From contig MNZP01000121.1 of the NCBI GenBank assembly GCA_001873675.1, forward strand, positions 1 through 20,312: 20,312 bases of DNA, given 5' to 3'. Below are positions 1 through 6,191 of this stretch, piece by piece. Both the position numbers and the translations under genes were made by a program. Below the pieces are notes generated by a model, which worked only from the letters and a program-made list of their open reading frames with translations, searched no databases and was not told the origin of the DNA. Every line of letters starts with the position of its first letter. Position 1 is the stretch's first letter. This stretch comes from Syntrophaceae bacterium CG2_30_49_12. Its GTDB lineage: Bacteria; Desulfobacterota; Syntrophia; Syntrophales; CG2-30-49-12.

Positions 1-48
1 CAGCCAATCGCCGATAAAGCCGGCTCTGGCTGATGCCTGGCGTTATGT
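1..48 (+). other. 3' part of an integron attC site
   Basis: The first bases hold a GGCTGA-type L' box followed by an R' box GTTATGT at 42-48, which resembles the integron consensus GTTRRRY (GTTATGC also occurs in Vibrio repeats). The first cassette gene starts only 17 nt later, as is usual for integron cassettes. The 5' half of the site is outside the window. The call rests on box spacing and on the more complete site at 1300-1362. Confidence 0.55.
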
Positions 49-64
49 TTGATAATAATATTGA

Positions 65-496
65 ATGGAGAACGAATTGAAAAACAAGAACCAGTTTTGC
101 GGTATAGCAACAATGAACTTTTTTGCCTCTGACCTTGAAAAGGCAAAAGAGTGGTACTCTGACTTATTTCGTATTGATCCTTATTTTGTTGTTCCTGGAT
201 ACATTGAGTTTCAATTGGGTGATGACTCGGTCGAATTAGGAATAATTGATAGCAAGTACGAAAGTGGGGCTTCAAGTGAAATCCATAGCGGAGCTGTTGT
301 TTACTGGCAAGTTTCAAATCTCGATGAAGCTGCAGAACGGATTAAGAATCTCGGTGGTAAAGTACATCGGCCAGTTGTAGAACGTGGAAATGGGTTCATT
401 ACTGCAAGTTTTATCGATCCCTTCGGTAACATTCTTGGCATCATGCATAATCCTCATTACATGGAGATAAGAGGCAAGAGGAATTATAATGGCTGA
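65..496 (+). CDS. VOC family (glyoxalase/bleomycin-resistance fold) protein
   Basis: This 143-residue protein has the length and pattern of a single-unit vicinal oxygen chelate (VOC) protein: an N-terminal strand, then helix residues DLEKAKEWYSDLF (about 23-35), and a second module with SNLDEAAERIKNLGGKV (about 84-100) ending in SFIDPFGNILGIMHN (about 115-129). The DPFGN turn followed by a glycine-rich strand is typical of this superfamily. VOC proteins are metal-dependent lyases, dioxygenases or drug-binding proteins, and the substrate here cannot be told. The gene lies 17 nt after an attC R' box and overlaps the next ORF by 8 bp, so it is probably the first gene of a two-gene cassette. Its base composition is AT-richer than that of the RidA cassette downstream. 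Confidence 0.8.
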   Translation: MENELKNKNQFCGIATMNFFASDLEKAKEWYSDLFRIDPYFVVPGYIEFQLGDDSVELGIIDSKYESGASSEIHSGAVVYWQVSNLDEAAERIKNLGGKVHRPVVERGNGFITASFIDPFGNILGIMHNPHYMEIRGKRNYNG

Positions 497-1298
497 GAAG
501 TACTCGCCTACGCTGTTTGCAAGGAATCTTGAAGAATGGCGTACGTGGTTAGAAGAGAATCATAGCACCGAAAAGTCAATACATCTGGTGGTTTATCACA
601 AGAGTTCTAAAACAGAATCAGTGCATTGGCATGATGCAATTGAGCATGCCCTTTGCTATGGATGGGTCGATAGCATTGCCCATAAACGCGATCCGGAGAG
701 TTGTTATCTGAAATTCAGCCCTCGAAATCCAAAAAGCAAGTGGGGAAAGAGAAACATTGAGCGAGCGAACAAAATGATTAACCTTGGTTTCATGAGAGAA
801 CCTGGGTTCAAATTGATTGAAACTGCAAAATCTAATGGAAAATGGGTTGAACAAAAAATATTAAGGAGAACTCAGATGAAGCCACGAATTAGCCTCATTA
901 CGCTCGGCGTCGATGACTTGGAAGAGTCGCTACGCTTTTATCGCGATGGCCTTGGTCTCGCAACGCAAGGAATCATAGGAACAGAATTTGAGTACGGCGC
1001 AGTTGCTTTCTTTGATTTGCAAGCGAATCTGAAGCTCGCACTCTACCCGCGAAAGAGTCTTGCAAAAGACTCAGGATTGCCGTTGGGAACTCCAAGTGCA
1101 CTGGAGTTCAGCATTGGACACAACGTTTCTTCCAAAGCAGAGGTCAATCAGGTGATGGAGCAGGCCAAGAATGCCGGGGCTGTTATCGTAAAACCTGCGC
1201 AAGACACTTTTTGGGGCGGTTACGCAGGTTATTTCCAAGACCCCAATGGTCATCTGTGGGAAATTGCTTGGAACCCGCAATGGCCTATCCCAGAGTAA
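489..1298 (+). CDS. Chimeric ORF: truncated YdeI-like domain fused to a VOC protein
   Basis: The 269-residue reading frame has two unrelated parts. Residues 1 to about 125 resemble the N-terminal part of the YdeI/OmpD-associated family, with DAIEHALCYGWVDS and FSPRNPKSKWGKRNIERANKM. They stop at the NGKW segment, where complete family members continue for roughly 70-80 more residues. Residues 130-269 are a complete VOC unit beginning MKPRISLITLGVDDLEESL, which is how free-standing members of that VOC family begin, and ending near DPNGHLWEIAWNP. An AAGGAG ribosome-binding site (863-868) sits 7 nt before the internal ATG at 876. Either one fused protein is made or the VOC part is translated separately. 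The stop codon lies one base before an attC R'' box. Confidence 0.7.
   Translation: MAEKYSPTLFARNLEEWRTWLEENHSTEKSIHLVVYHKSSKTESVHWHDAIEHALCYGWVDSIAHKRDPESCYLKFSPRNPKSKWGKRNIERANKMINLGFMREPGFKLIETAKSNGKWVEQKILRRTQMKPRISLITLGVDDLEESLRFYRDGLGLATQGIIGTEFEYGAVAFFDLQANLKLALYPRKSLAKDSGLPLGTPSALEFSIGHNVSSKAEVNQVMEQAKNAGAVIVKPAQDTFWGGYAGYFQDPNGHLWEIAWNPQWPIPE
876..1298 (+). CDS. VOC family protein, probable internal start
   Basis: This alternative gene model starts at the in-frame ATG at 876 and gives a 140-residue VOC protein of normal length. In support, AAGGAG lies at a standard distance upstream, and the resulting N-terminus (MKPRISLITLG) matches the usual start of this VOC branch. It contains LEESLRFYRDGLGL near its start and the closing motif YFQDPNGHLWEIAWNP. 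The function is unknown beyond the fold. I prefer this model for the functional VOC product; the preceding YdeI-like segment would then be a decayed partner. Confidence 0.6.
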   Translation: MKPRISLITLGVDDLEESLRFYRDGLGLATQGIIGTEFEYGAVAFFDLQANLKLALYPRKSLAKDSGLPLGTPSALEFSIGHNVSSKAEVNQVMEQAKNAGAVIVKPAQDTFWGGYAGYFQDPNGHLWEIAWNPQWPIPE

Positions 1299-1299
1299 G

Positions 1300-1362
1300 G
1301 CATAACATGGCGTTCGAGAGGGACGCGCCAAAAGCGGCGCGCTCCTCAACTTTACGTTAGGC
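1300..1362 (+). other. Integron attC site (63 bp)
   Basis: The site is bounded by R'' GCATAAC (1300-1306) and R' GTTAGGC (1356-1362), which fits GTTRRRY exactly and is nearly complementary to R''. Inside, 1315-1329 pairs imperfectly with 1336-1350 (CGCGCC with GGCGCG at the tip), with extra unpaired bases on one side as expected for a single-stranded attC hairpin. It starts one base after the stop codon at 1296-1298, the normal cassette layout. The next cassette gene starts 30 bp later. Confidence 0.75.
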
Positions 1363-1391
1363 ATCAAACCAAGCTTACATTAGGAGGGCAT

Positions 1392-1796
1392 ATGAAGATA
1401 AAAGAGATCATGATCGACCCAAATCCGTACAAGCCTTTTCGCCTCGCGCAGGGCTATCGCGTCGGCGAGCTTCTCTTTATCTCGGGCCAGGCAGCGATCG
1501 ACAGTAACGGACAGATCATAGGCATCGGTAACTTTGATGCTCAGGCCGAGCAGGTCTTCGCGAACCTCGAGCGGGTTCTCCGTGCCGGCGGCTCAAGCCT
1601 CGCAAACGTCATAAAGGTGACGATCTTCCTTCGCGATATGTCGAAGTTTCCGAAGATCATCGAGCTTCGCGGTCGTTACTTCACGCCTCCGTATCCGGCC
1701 GACACTATCGTCGAGGTCACGTCCCTTTACTCTCCCGAGGCGCTGATCGAGATTGAGGCGATCGCCGTTGTTGACGAGGCGGTGGAGCGGATTTGA
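1392..1796 (+). CDS. RidA family (YjgF/YER057c/UK114) protein, atypical
   Basis: The 134-residue protein matches the RidA fold throughout: a GELLFISGQAAIDSNGQI segment (about 25-42), QAEQVFANLERVLRAGGSSLANVIKVTIFL (about 56-85) and the C-terminal IEIEAIAVVD. Classical RidA hydrolyses enamine/imine intermediates such as 2-aminoacrylate using an Arg near EVARLP. Here that region reads EVTSLYSP, and PARS becomes PADT, so the substrate-binding Arg is missing. Deaminase activity is therefore doubtful and another Rid-subfamily role is possible. An AGGAGG ribosome-binding site (1382-1387) supports ATG 1392. It is the only gene in its cassette, and its GC-rich codon use differs from the VOC genes before it. 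Confidence 0.85.
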   Translation: MKIKEIMIDPNPYKPFRLAQGYRVGELLFISGQAAIDSNGQIIGIGNFDAQAEQVFANLERVLRAGGSSLANVIKVTIFLRDMSKFPKIIELRGRYFTPPYPADTIVEVTSLYSPEALIEIEAIAVVDEAVERI

Positions 1797-1851
1797 GAGC
1801 GAGCAGGAATAGAACGAGCAAGCAAGTTCGTCAATTCATCTGCTACCGCGG

Positions 1852-1977
1852 GCCTAACGAGCCGCTCCAGCCGACCGCTTTCCACTTCGCTCCAACCGGC
1901 GGCTGATCTTGCGTGTTGGCGCTCCGCTGCGCGGAGCGCCAATGCCCCGCGGATCAAGGATCCGCGGGTCGTTATGC
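1852..1977 (+). other. Long attC-like site with two internal perfect hairpins
   Basis: R'' GCCTAAC (1852-1858) fits RYYYAAC exactly. It is followed by an L''-like GCCGCTCCAGCCGACCGC, an L'-like CGGCGGCTGATCTTGCG (1897-1913) and R' GTTATGC (1971-1977). Unlike a normal site, about 57 bp lie between L' and R' and hold two perfect stem-loops: TTGGCGCTCCGC with its complement (1916-1927/1931-1942, loop TGC) and CCCGCGGATC with its complement (1946-1955/1959-1968, loop AAG). An alternative R' for a short site is GTTGGC at 1915-1920, a one-base-deleted GTTAGGC. Confidence 0.55.
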
Positions 1978-2057
1978 CGTACTGCAAGACGGGTGTCGGC
2001 CTTCATAAGTAATCCACAGTAAGCATTTTCGTCTGTCGGACGAGAAAGGCGAGTATA

Positions 2058-2564
2058 TTGGTGTCAACCGACCAACAGCCAGCCGCGAAACCTCATGTCT
2101 ACATTGAAACCACTGTGGTCAGCTATCTCACAGCACGCCCCAGTCGTGACATTGTTGTTGCCGCACACCAGCAGATTACACGCGATTGGTGGCAAACATG
2201 CCGGTCGCAGTTCGAGTTGGTCACTTCGCAATTGGTCATCCAAGAAGCGGGGGCGGGCGACCCGGTAGCGGTAAGGGAGCGGCTGTATGTACTGAGCGAA
2301 CTGACTGGGATAGAGATAACCGAAGAGGCACAGGCTCTGGCTCAGGAACTGATACGAGAAGGGGCAGTACCTACGGAGTTTGGTGCGGATGCGCTGCATA
2401 TCGCGGTGGCCGTGGTGAATGGTATCGAATACTTGTTGACCTGGAACTGTACCCATCTAGCGAATGCGACCATGCGGCACAAAATTGAAAGGGTTTGTCG
2501 GTCGGCAGGGTATGAGCCAGCGATCCTGTGCACGCCGGAAGAGTTGATAGCGGAGGTAGTATAA
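2058..2564 (+). CDS. PIN-domain ribonuclease, VapC-like toxin
   Basis: This protein of about 168 residues has a PIN fold: HVYIETTVVSYL (E17) at the N-terminus, LVIQEA (E63), DALHIAVA (D111) and LLTWNCTHLAN (N130/N136). These are the expected acidic and polar metal-site positions. PIN toxins of type II toxin-antitoxin modules are Mg-dependent RNases, often acting on tRNA or rRNA. The start is TTG 2058 or, equally plausibly, GTG 2061; AAGGCGAG lies just upstream. It overlaps the next gene by one base (TAATG), so the two are translationally coupled, with the toxin gene first. The pair sits between attC-like sites and is probably an integron cassette, where toxin-antitoxin genes are common. Confidence 0.8.
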   Translation: MVSTDQQPAAKPHVYIETTVVSYLTARPSRDIVVAAHQQITRDWWQTCRSQFELVTSQLVIQEAGAGDPVAVRERLYVLSELTGIEITEEAQALAQELIREGAVPTEFGADALHIAVAVVNGIEYLLTWNCTHLANATMRHKIERVCRSAGYEPAILCTPEELIAEVV

Positions 2565-2761
2565 TGTGGGAGGATCCGATCGTCAAAGAAGTGCGTCGGG
2601 TGCGCGAGGCATATGCAGCGCGCTTTGATTATGACCTGCTCGCGATCTATCGGGATTTGAAGCAACAAGAGAAAAACAGCGGGCGGAAATTTGTTTCGTA
2701 TGCGCCACGGCGGGTTGCGCGCGCCAAGGAGTCAAGCACAAAGCGTGGGCGTGCGGCATAA
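2564..2761 (+). CDS. Small partner of the PIN toxin, putative antitoxin
   Basis: The 65-residue protein begins MWEDPIVKEVRRVREAYAARF and continues DYDLLAIYRDLKQQEKNSGRKFVSY, then a basic tail. Proteins with the WEDPIV...VR..R pattern are usually found directly downstream of PIN-domain genes of this type. The ATG (2564-2566) overlaps the toxin stop codon by one base. A longer reading of the frame from 2528 exists, but the overlap start is the likely one. No classical AbrB or RHH DNA-binding domain is evident; the helical N-terminus may bind the toxin, which is inference. The stop codon (2759-2761) lies inside the attC-like R'' box GCATAAC. Confidence 0.7.
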   Translation: MWEDPIVKEVRRVREAYAARFDYDLLAIYRDLKQQEKNSGRKFVSYAPRRVARAKESSTKRGRAA

Positions 2762-2842
2762 CCAGTCGATCAACCCGACCGGGGACAACTCCAGCGGGCT
2801 AAGGCCAAATCCGTGGCCCGGCCGGTTATCTCTACATTATGC
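2756..2842 (+). other. Degenerate attC-like site
   Basis: R'' GCATAAC (2756-2762) faces ATTATGC (2836-2842), which is complementary at 6 of 7 positions. Inside these, after an unpaired six-base spacer, ATCAACCCGACCGGGG pairs imperfectly with GGCCCGGCCGGTTAT. This R-spacer-L stem layout is what an attC hairpin should show. The A in place of the conserved G of R' may reduce activity. It separates the toxin-antitoxin pair from the DUF262 gene. Confidence 0.5.
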
Positions 2843-2894
2843 CCCTCAAATTAAAGGGTGTTAAATCGAGAACTACTAAGGAGATTATCAAATA

Positions 2895-4802
2895 ATGGCC
2901 GGATCGACATTTCAAACAAACCCTTATGACCTGAACAAGCTTCTCGACGACTGCCATCACGGCGTTCTTCAACTACCGGACTTTCAGCGTAGCTGGGTTT
3001 GGGATGAAGACCGCATCAAGAGTCTGATCGCTTCAATCTCGCGAGCTTTTCCGATTGGCGCACTCATGACCCTCGACAGCGGGGGAGAAGTGAATTTCAA
3101 GCCTCGACCTATTGAAGGCACGCCAGTTGCGGCGAAACAGACCTCCCCTCATTCACTACTGCTTGATGGACAGCAACGGATGACGTCGCTTTATCAGGTC
3201 GCCCTGCGAGGAAAGGTAGTAGAAACGGTTACCACGAAAAAGAAGAAAGTAAGGCGCTGGTTTTATATCGACATCCGAAAATCGCTTGATCCTTCCTTTG
3301 ATCGTGAAGATGCAATCATCGGCGTGCCAGAGGATCGAGTTGTACGAACCGATTTCGGGCGTGAAGCGGTTTTGGATCTTTCATCTGTAGAGCAGGAATA
3401 CTACCATCTTATGTACCCGGTTTCACAAGTCTTTGATTGGGACAAGTGGCAAGACGGATTTGATAAGCATTGGCGCGGAGACGAAAATGAGAGTATCCGT
3501 GAAGAGTTTAGGGCATTTAAGCGCCAGATTCTGGAGAACTTCAAATACTACCGAGTGCCAGTGATCGCACTGGATCGATCAACTCGCAAGGAAGCTGTGT
3601 GTGTTGTGTTTGAGAAGGTGAACACTGGAGGCAAGCCACTTGACGCATTTGAGCTTGTTACCGCGATGTATGCTGCTGAAAACCATGAGTTGCGAAAAGA
3701 CTGGTACGGCGATGACGGAGTAAAAGGACGGCATCGGCGTTTAGCAGAAACGCTTCGGCCCCCTGGTTTAGACACGGGAATTATTGCAAATGTCGCCAAT
3801 ACCGATTTTCTTCAGGCCATTTCGCTTTTTCACACGCGTAACCTACGACGTGCAGCAGAGGCTGCCGGAAAAAAGGGCAAGGAACTGCCTGCCGTTACTG
3901 GTAATCGACAGGCTCTGTTGAACTTGCCTCTTGAAGCTTACAAGCGGTATGAGGTGCAGGTGGAGCGAGGCTTCGTGCAAGCGGCGAAGTTTCTTCACAT
4001 GCTTTACATCTATCGTATTTTTGATCTCCCCTATCAGTCCCAAGTCATACCTCTATCAGCCATTCTGGCCGACATTGGTGATGCTTGGGAGCACGAGGCG
4101 AACCGGGCAAAGTTGGTACGGTGGTACTGGAACGGTGTTTTTGGTGAACTTTATGGTTCGGCAGTCGATACACGCATTGCTCGGGATTTCATTGAAGTAC
4201 CCGCTTGGCTGAAGGGAGGTCCCGAACCTTCAACAGTCAGCGAAACGATGTTTCGTGCTGATAGGTTAAAAACCATGCGCATGCGCTTGTCTGCCGCGTA
4301 CAAGGGTGTCAATGCTCTCTTGATGAAGGAAGGGACGCAGGATTTTCGTTCCGGCCAGAAATTCGACCACACTGTTTTCTTTGGCGAGAATGTTGACATC
4401 CACCACATCTTTCCACAAGACTGGTGTAAGAAAGAGAAAATCAAGCCGGATGTCTATGACTCCATAATCAATAAGACGCCCCTTTCTTATAAGACAAACC
4501 GGATCATCGGTGGTTTGGCACCATCCGATTATCTTGATAGATTGCAAAAAGGCGATGAGACAACGCCATCAATTGAACCCGAGAGGCTCGATGCTTATCT
4601 TGCGTCTCATTTGATCGACCCATTGCTTCTGCGCGCCAATAGATTTTCTGATTTTATGGCTGACCGACAGAAAAGACTTCTGTCGCTTATCGAGCAAGCT
4701 ACCGGAAGAGCTCCTTACATTGGTGATGTTCTAGAAGAAGGCGAGGATGTTGAGGCGGATGAGGACACTGTTGAAGCCGAACTGACAATTGCAGCCGAAT
4801 GA
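2895..4802 (+). CDS. DUF262-DUF1524 protein, GmrSD/SspE-like nuclease, probable phage defence
   Basis: The 635-residue protein joins an N-terminal DUF262 (ParB/sulfiredoxin-like NTPase) to a C-terminal HNH-type DUF1524. Residues 14-60 carry LNKLLDDC...LQLPDFQRSWVW and the FPIGALM strand. The diagnostic DGQQR is at 91-95 and FEKVNTGGKPLDAFELV follows. The nuclease part has VDIHHIFPQDW (H503/H504) and NKTPLSYKTNR (N526, N535). This is the architecture of GmrSD type IV restriction enzymes, which cut modified phage DNA with NTP help, and of SspE in phosphorothioate-linked defence. No Ssp or Dnd modification genes are visible, so a stand-alone GmrSD-like role is the simpler reading. An AAGGAG site (2878-2883) supports ATG 2895. 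The C-terminus is acidic. It is the last gene of the accessory block. Confidence 0.85.
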   Translation: MAGSTFQTNPYDLNKLLDDCHHGVLQLPDFQRSWVWDEDRIKSLIASISRAFPIGALMTLDSGGEVNFKPRPIEGTPVAAKQTSPHSLLLDGQQRMTSLYQVALRGKVVETVTTKKKKVRRWFYIDIRKSLDPSFDREDAIIGVPEDRVVRTDFGREAVLDLSSVEQEYYHLMYPVSQVFDWDKWQDGFDKHWRGDENESIREEFRAFKRQILENFKYYRVPVIALDRSTRKEAVCVVFEKVNTGGKPLDAFELVTAMYAAENHELRKDWYGDDGVKGRHRRLAETLRPPGLDTGIIANVANTDFLQAISLFHTRNLRRAAEAAGKKGKELPAVTGNRQALLNLPLEAYKRYEVQVERGFVQAAKFLHMLYIYRIFDLPYQSQVIPLSAILADIGDAWEHEANRAKLVRWYWNGVFGELYGSAVDTRIARDFIEVPAWLKGGPEPSTVSETMFRADRLKTMRMRLSAAYKGVNALLMKEGTQDFRSGQKFDHTVFFGENVDIHHIFPQDWCKKEKIKPDVYDSIINKTPLSYKTNRIIGGLAPSDYLDRLQKGDETTPSIEPERLDAYLASHLIDPLLLRANRFSDFMADRQKRLLSLIEQATGRAPYIGDVLEEGEDVEADEDTVEAELTIAAE

Positions 4803-5131
4803 CTAAAGATGGGATCGGCCCTCGTGACAATTTCTGGCATAACCCCGCATTGCACATGTAGGCTGGGGGTCAGGTCTTGTTTTTTGCACCGATGGTGCTG
4901 TTTATAAAACCAACATTTCTTCCCGTAATTCACGAACAAAGTCAAAAGGCCTTATGCTCGACTTGTAGGTGAAGATAGCGTTTGTTTGCTTACTCCTAAT
5001 ATTCAAATGTCATTTTGTGAAAGAGTGAGTTAACCTGAAGGTATTTAATAACTTTTCAAGTTAAAAATACGCATCAACCGGATGAACCCTTAAAACCGAT
5101 TTCAGGGAGAAATCAAATCGCTTACCAAAAA
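4803..5131. other. Intergenic junction between accessory block and ATP synthase operon
   Basis: No convincing gene is visible. At 4837-4843 there is GCATAAC, which could be an R'' box, but I found no paired 3' box, so any attC here is truncated. At 4867-4898 a GGGGTCAGGTCTTG stretch is followed by a T-run and the hairpin GCACC-GAT-GGTGC (4886-4898). This resembles repeats tied to IS200-like (REP-associated) transposases in deltaproteobacteria. The rest becomes AT-rich towards the ATP synthase genes and presumably holds their promoter, but no clear -35/-10 pair stands out. Confidence 0.4.
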
Positions 5132-5329
5132 ATGAAACAATTAGGGGTCTTGTTTACTCTAACTGTGGAGATGGGTACTTCCATGGTGGGCGGTATTGTA
5201 GTGGGATACTATTTAGACAGAGCGCTGAATACTTTTCCCTGGTTATCAGGGATATTTTTCTTGAGTGGTCTGGTTGTGGGAGTAAAAACAGCCGTTTTTA
5301 TTGTAAAAAAATATAAAAAAATTTTTTAG
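5132..5329 (+). CDS. atpI: AtpI/AtpZ-like F-type ATP synthase accessory protein
   Basis: The 65-residue protein has two membrane helices (about 7-29 and 38-59) and the family signature EMGTSMVGGIVVGYYLDR between them. AtpI/AtpZ proteins are encoded at the head of ATP synthase operons and help c-ring assembly or Mg/Ca entry; none is part of the final enzyme. The start is uncertain: ATG 5132 has no good ribosome-binding site, while GGGAG (5105-5109) lies about 22 nt upstream and the frame is open back to 5039 without another ATG, GTG or TTG near it. It is the first gene of the F0 operon, but 128 bp with its own promoter candidate separate it from atpB. Confidence 0.75.
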   Translation: MKQLGVLFTLTVEMGTSMVGGIVVGYYLDRALNTFPWLSGIFFLSGLVVGVKTAVFIVKKYKKIF

Positions 5330-5348
5330 CAGACAAAACAAAATACCC

Positions 5349-5377
5349 TTGACAACCAATATCGTGTATGGTACACA
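5349..5377 (+). promoter_or_regulatory. Candidate sigma-70 promoter upstream of atpB
   Basis: A perfect -35 TTGACA (5349-5354) is followed after 17 bp by TACACA (5372-5377), a weak -10. It lies in the 128-bp gap between the AtpI-like gene and atpB, so the main F0 genes may have their own start. The poor -10 match makes this tentative. Confidence 0.4.
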
Positions 5378-5457
5378 CCGCCTACCGCCCTGCCGTTCAT
5401 CATGAATAAGTAGAGCGTGCAAGGGCTGCATAATCTGATGCGGGGAAAGTAATTTTT

Positions 5458-6156
5458 ATGGAGCACGGGTTTACCTGGTTTTCATTGATTCCTTTTGTTT
5501 CTCATTCTGAAGAAAGACAACTGGTTGTCACCACTATCTTTGTGGGAATTATTCTCTTTGTGATCAGCAGAAAGGTCTTGAGCGCCATCAAAAATTCTCC
5601 TCATTCTTTCATTCCTAAAGAGGCGATAACATTTCAGAATTTCTTTGAGTTAGTGATTCAGGCTGCCCTGAACATAATGAAAGAGATCATTGGGCCTTCG
5701 GCAGAAAAATACTTTCCTTTGATTGGCAGCCTATTTGTCTTTATCCTCTTTTGTAATCTTTTAGGGATGATCCCTGGTTTCCTCCCTCCTACCAGCAACA
5801 TCTATACAAATGCCGCCTGTGCAATAATTGTCTTTTTATATTATAACTACCAGGGATTTAAAGTGCATGGTATCGGATACTTAAAACAGTTTGCCGGCCC
5901 GCTGATTTGGATAGCGCCATTGATGTTCGTCGTTGAAATATTAAGTCACATTTTCCGACCTTTTTCGTTATCCGTGAGGCTTTTTGGAAATATATTCGGC
6001 GATCATGCTGTTTTGGGCATTTTCTCGAGTCTGGTTCCCCTGGTCGTGCCGGTTATATTCCTGATTTTAGGTTTAGCCGTTGCTTTAATCCAGGCTTTTA
6101 TTTTTGCTGCGTTGTCCACAGTGTACATAGGTTTAGCTGTTTCTCATGAACATTAA
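5458..6156 (+). CDS. atpB: F-type ATP synthase subunit a
   Basis: The 232-residue, highly hydrophobic protein has five or more membrane helices, the usual size for bacterial subunit a. The ion-channel helix reads FRPFSLSVRLFGNIFGDH, in which R174 is the essential arginine facing the c-ring. The C-terminal helix ALIQAFIFAALSTVYIGLAVSHEH carries the conserved Gln and ends in the typical short tail. Subunit a forms the two ion half-channels in the inner membrane. ATG 5458 follows GGGGAAAG with a longish spacer. atpE starts 36 bp downstream, so they are co-transcribed. Confidence 0.96.
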   Translation: MEHGFTWFSLIPFVSHSEERQLVVTTIFVGIILFVISRKVLSAIKNSPHSFIPKEAITFQNFFELVIQAALNIMKEIIGPSAEKYFPLIGSLFVFILFCNLLGMIPGFLPPTSNIYTNAACAIIVFLYYNYQGFKVHGIGYLKQFAGPLIWIAPLMFVVEILSHIFRPFSLSVRLFGNIFGDHAVLGIFSSLVPLVVPVIFLILGLAVALIQAFIFAALSTVYIGLAVSHEH

Positions 6157-6191
6157 ATAAAATAAAAGAATGAAAGGAGGTTTTGGGGATC

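Noticed and set aside
618..854. Minus-strand frame inside the YdeI-like segment
   Set aside because: Shadow of the plus-strand gene; no ribosome-binding site and no recognisable protein features.
2064..2456. 130-residue minus-strand frame opposite the PIN toxin
   Set aside because: The plus-strand frame shows the PIN motifs in order; the antisense frame shows none.
4837..4957. Complete attC after the DUF262 gene, from GCATAAC to CTTATGC
   Set aside because: The inner L boxes do not pair and the 3' box fits poorly, so only a truncated 5' half can be suggested.
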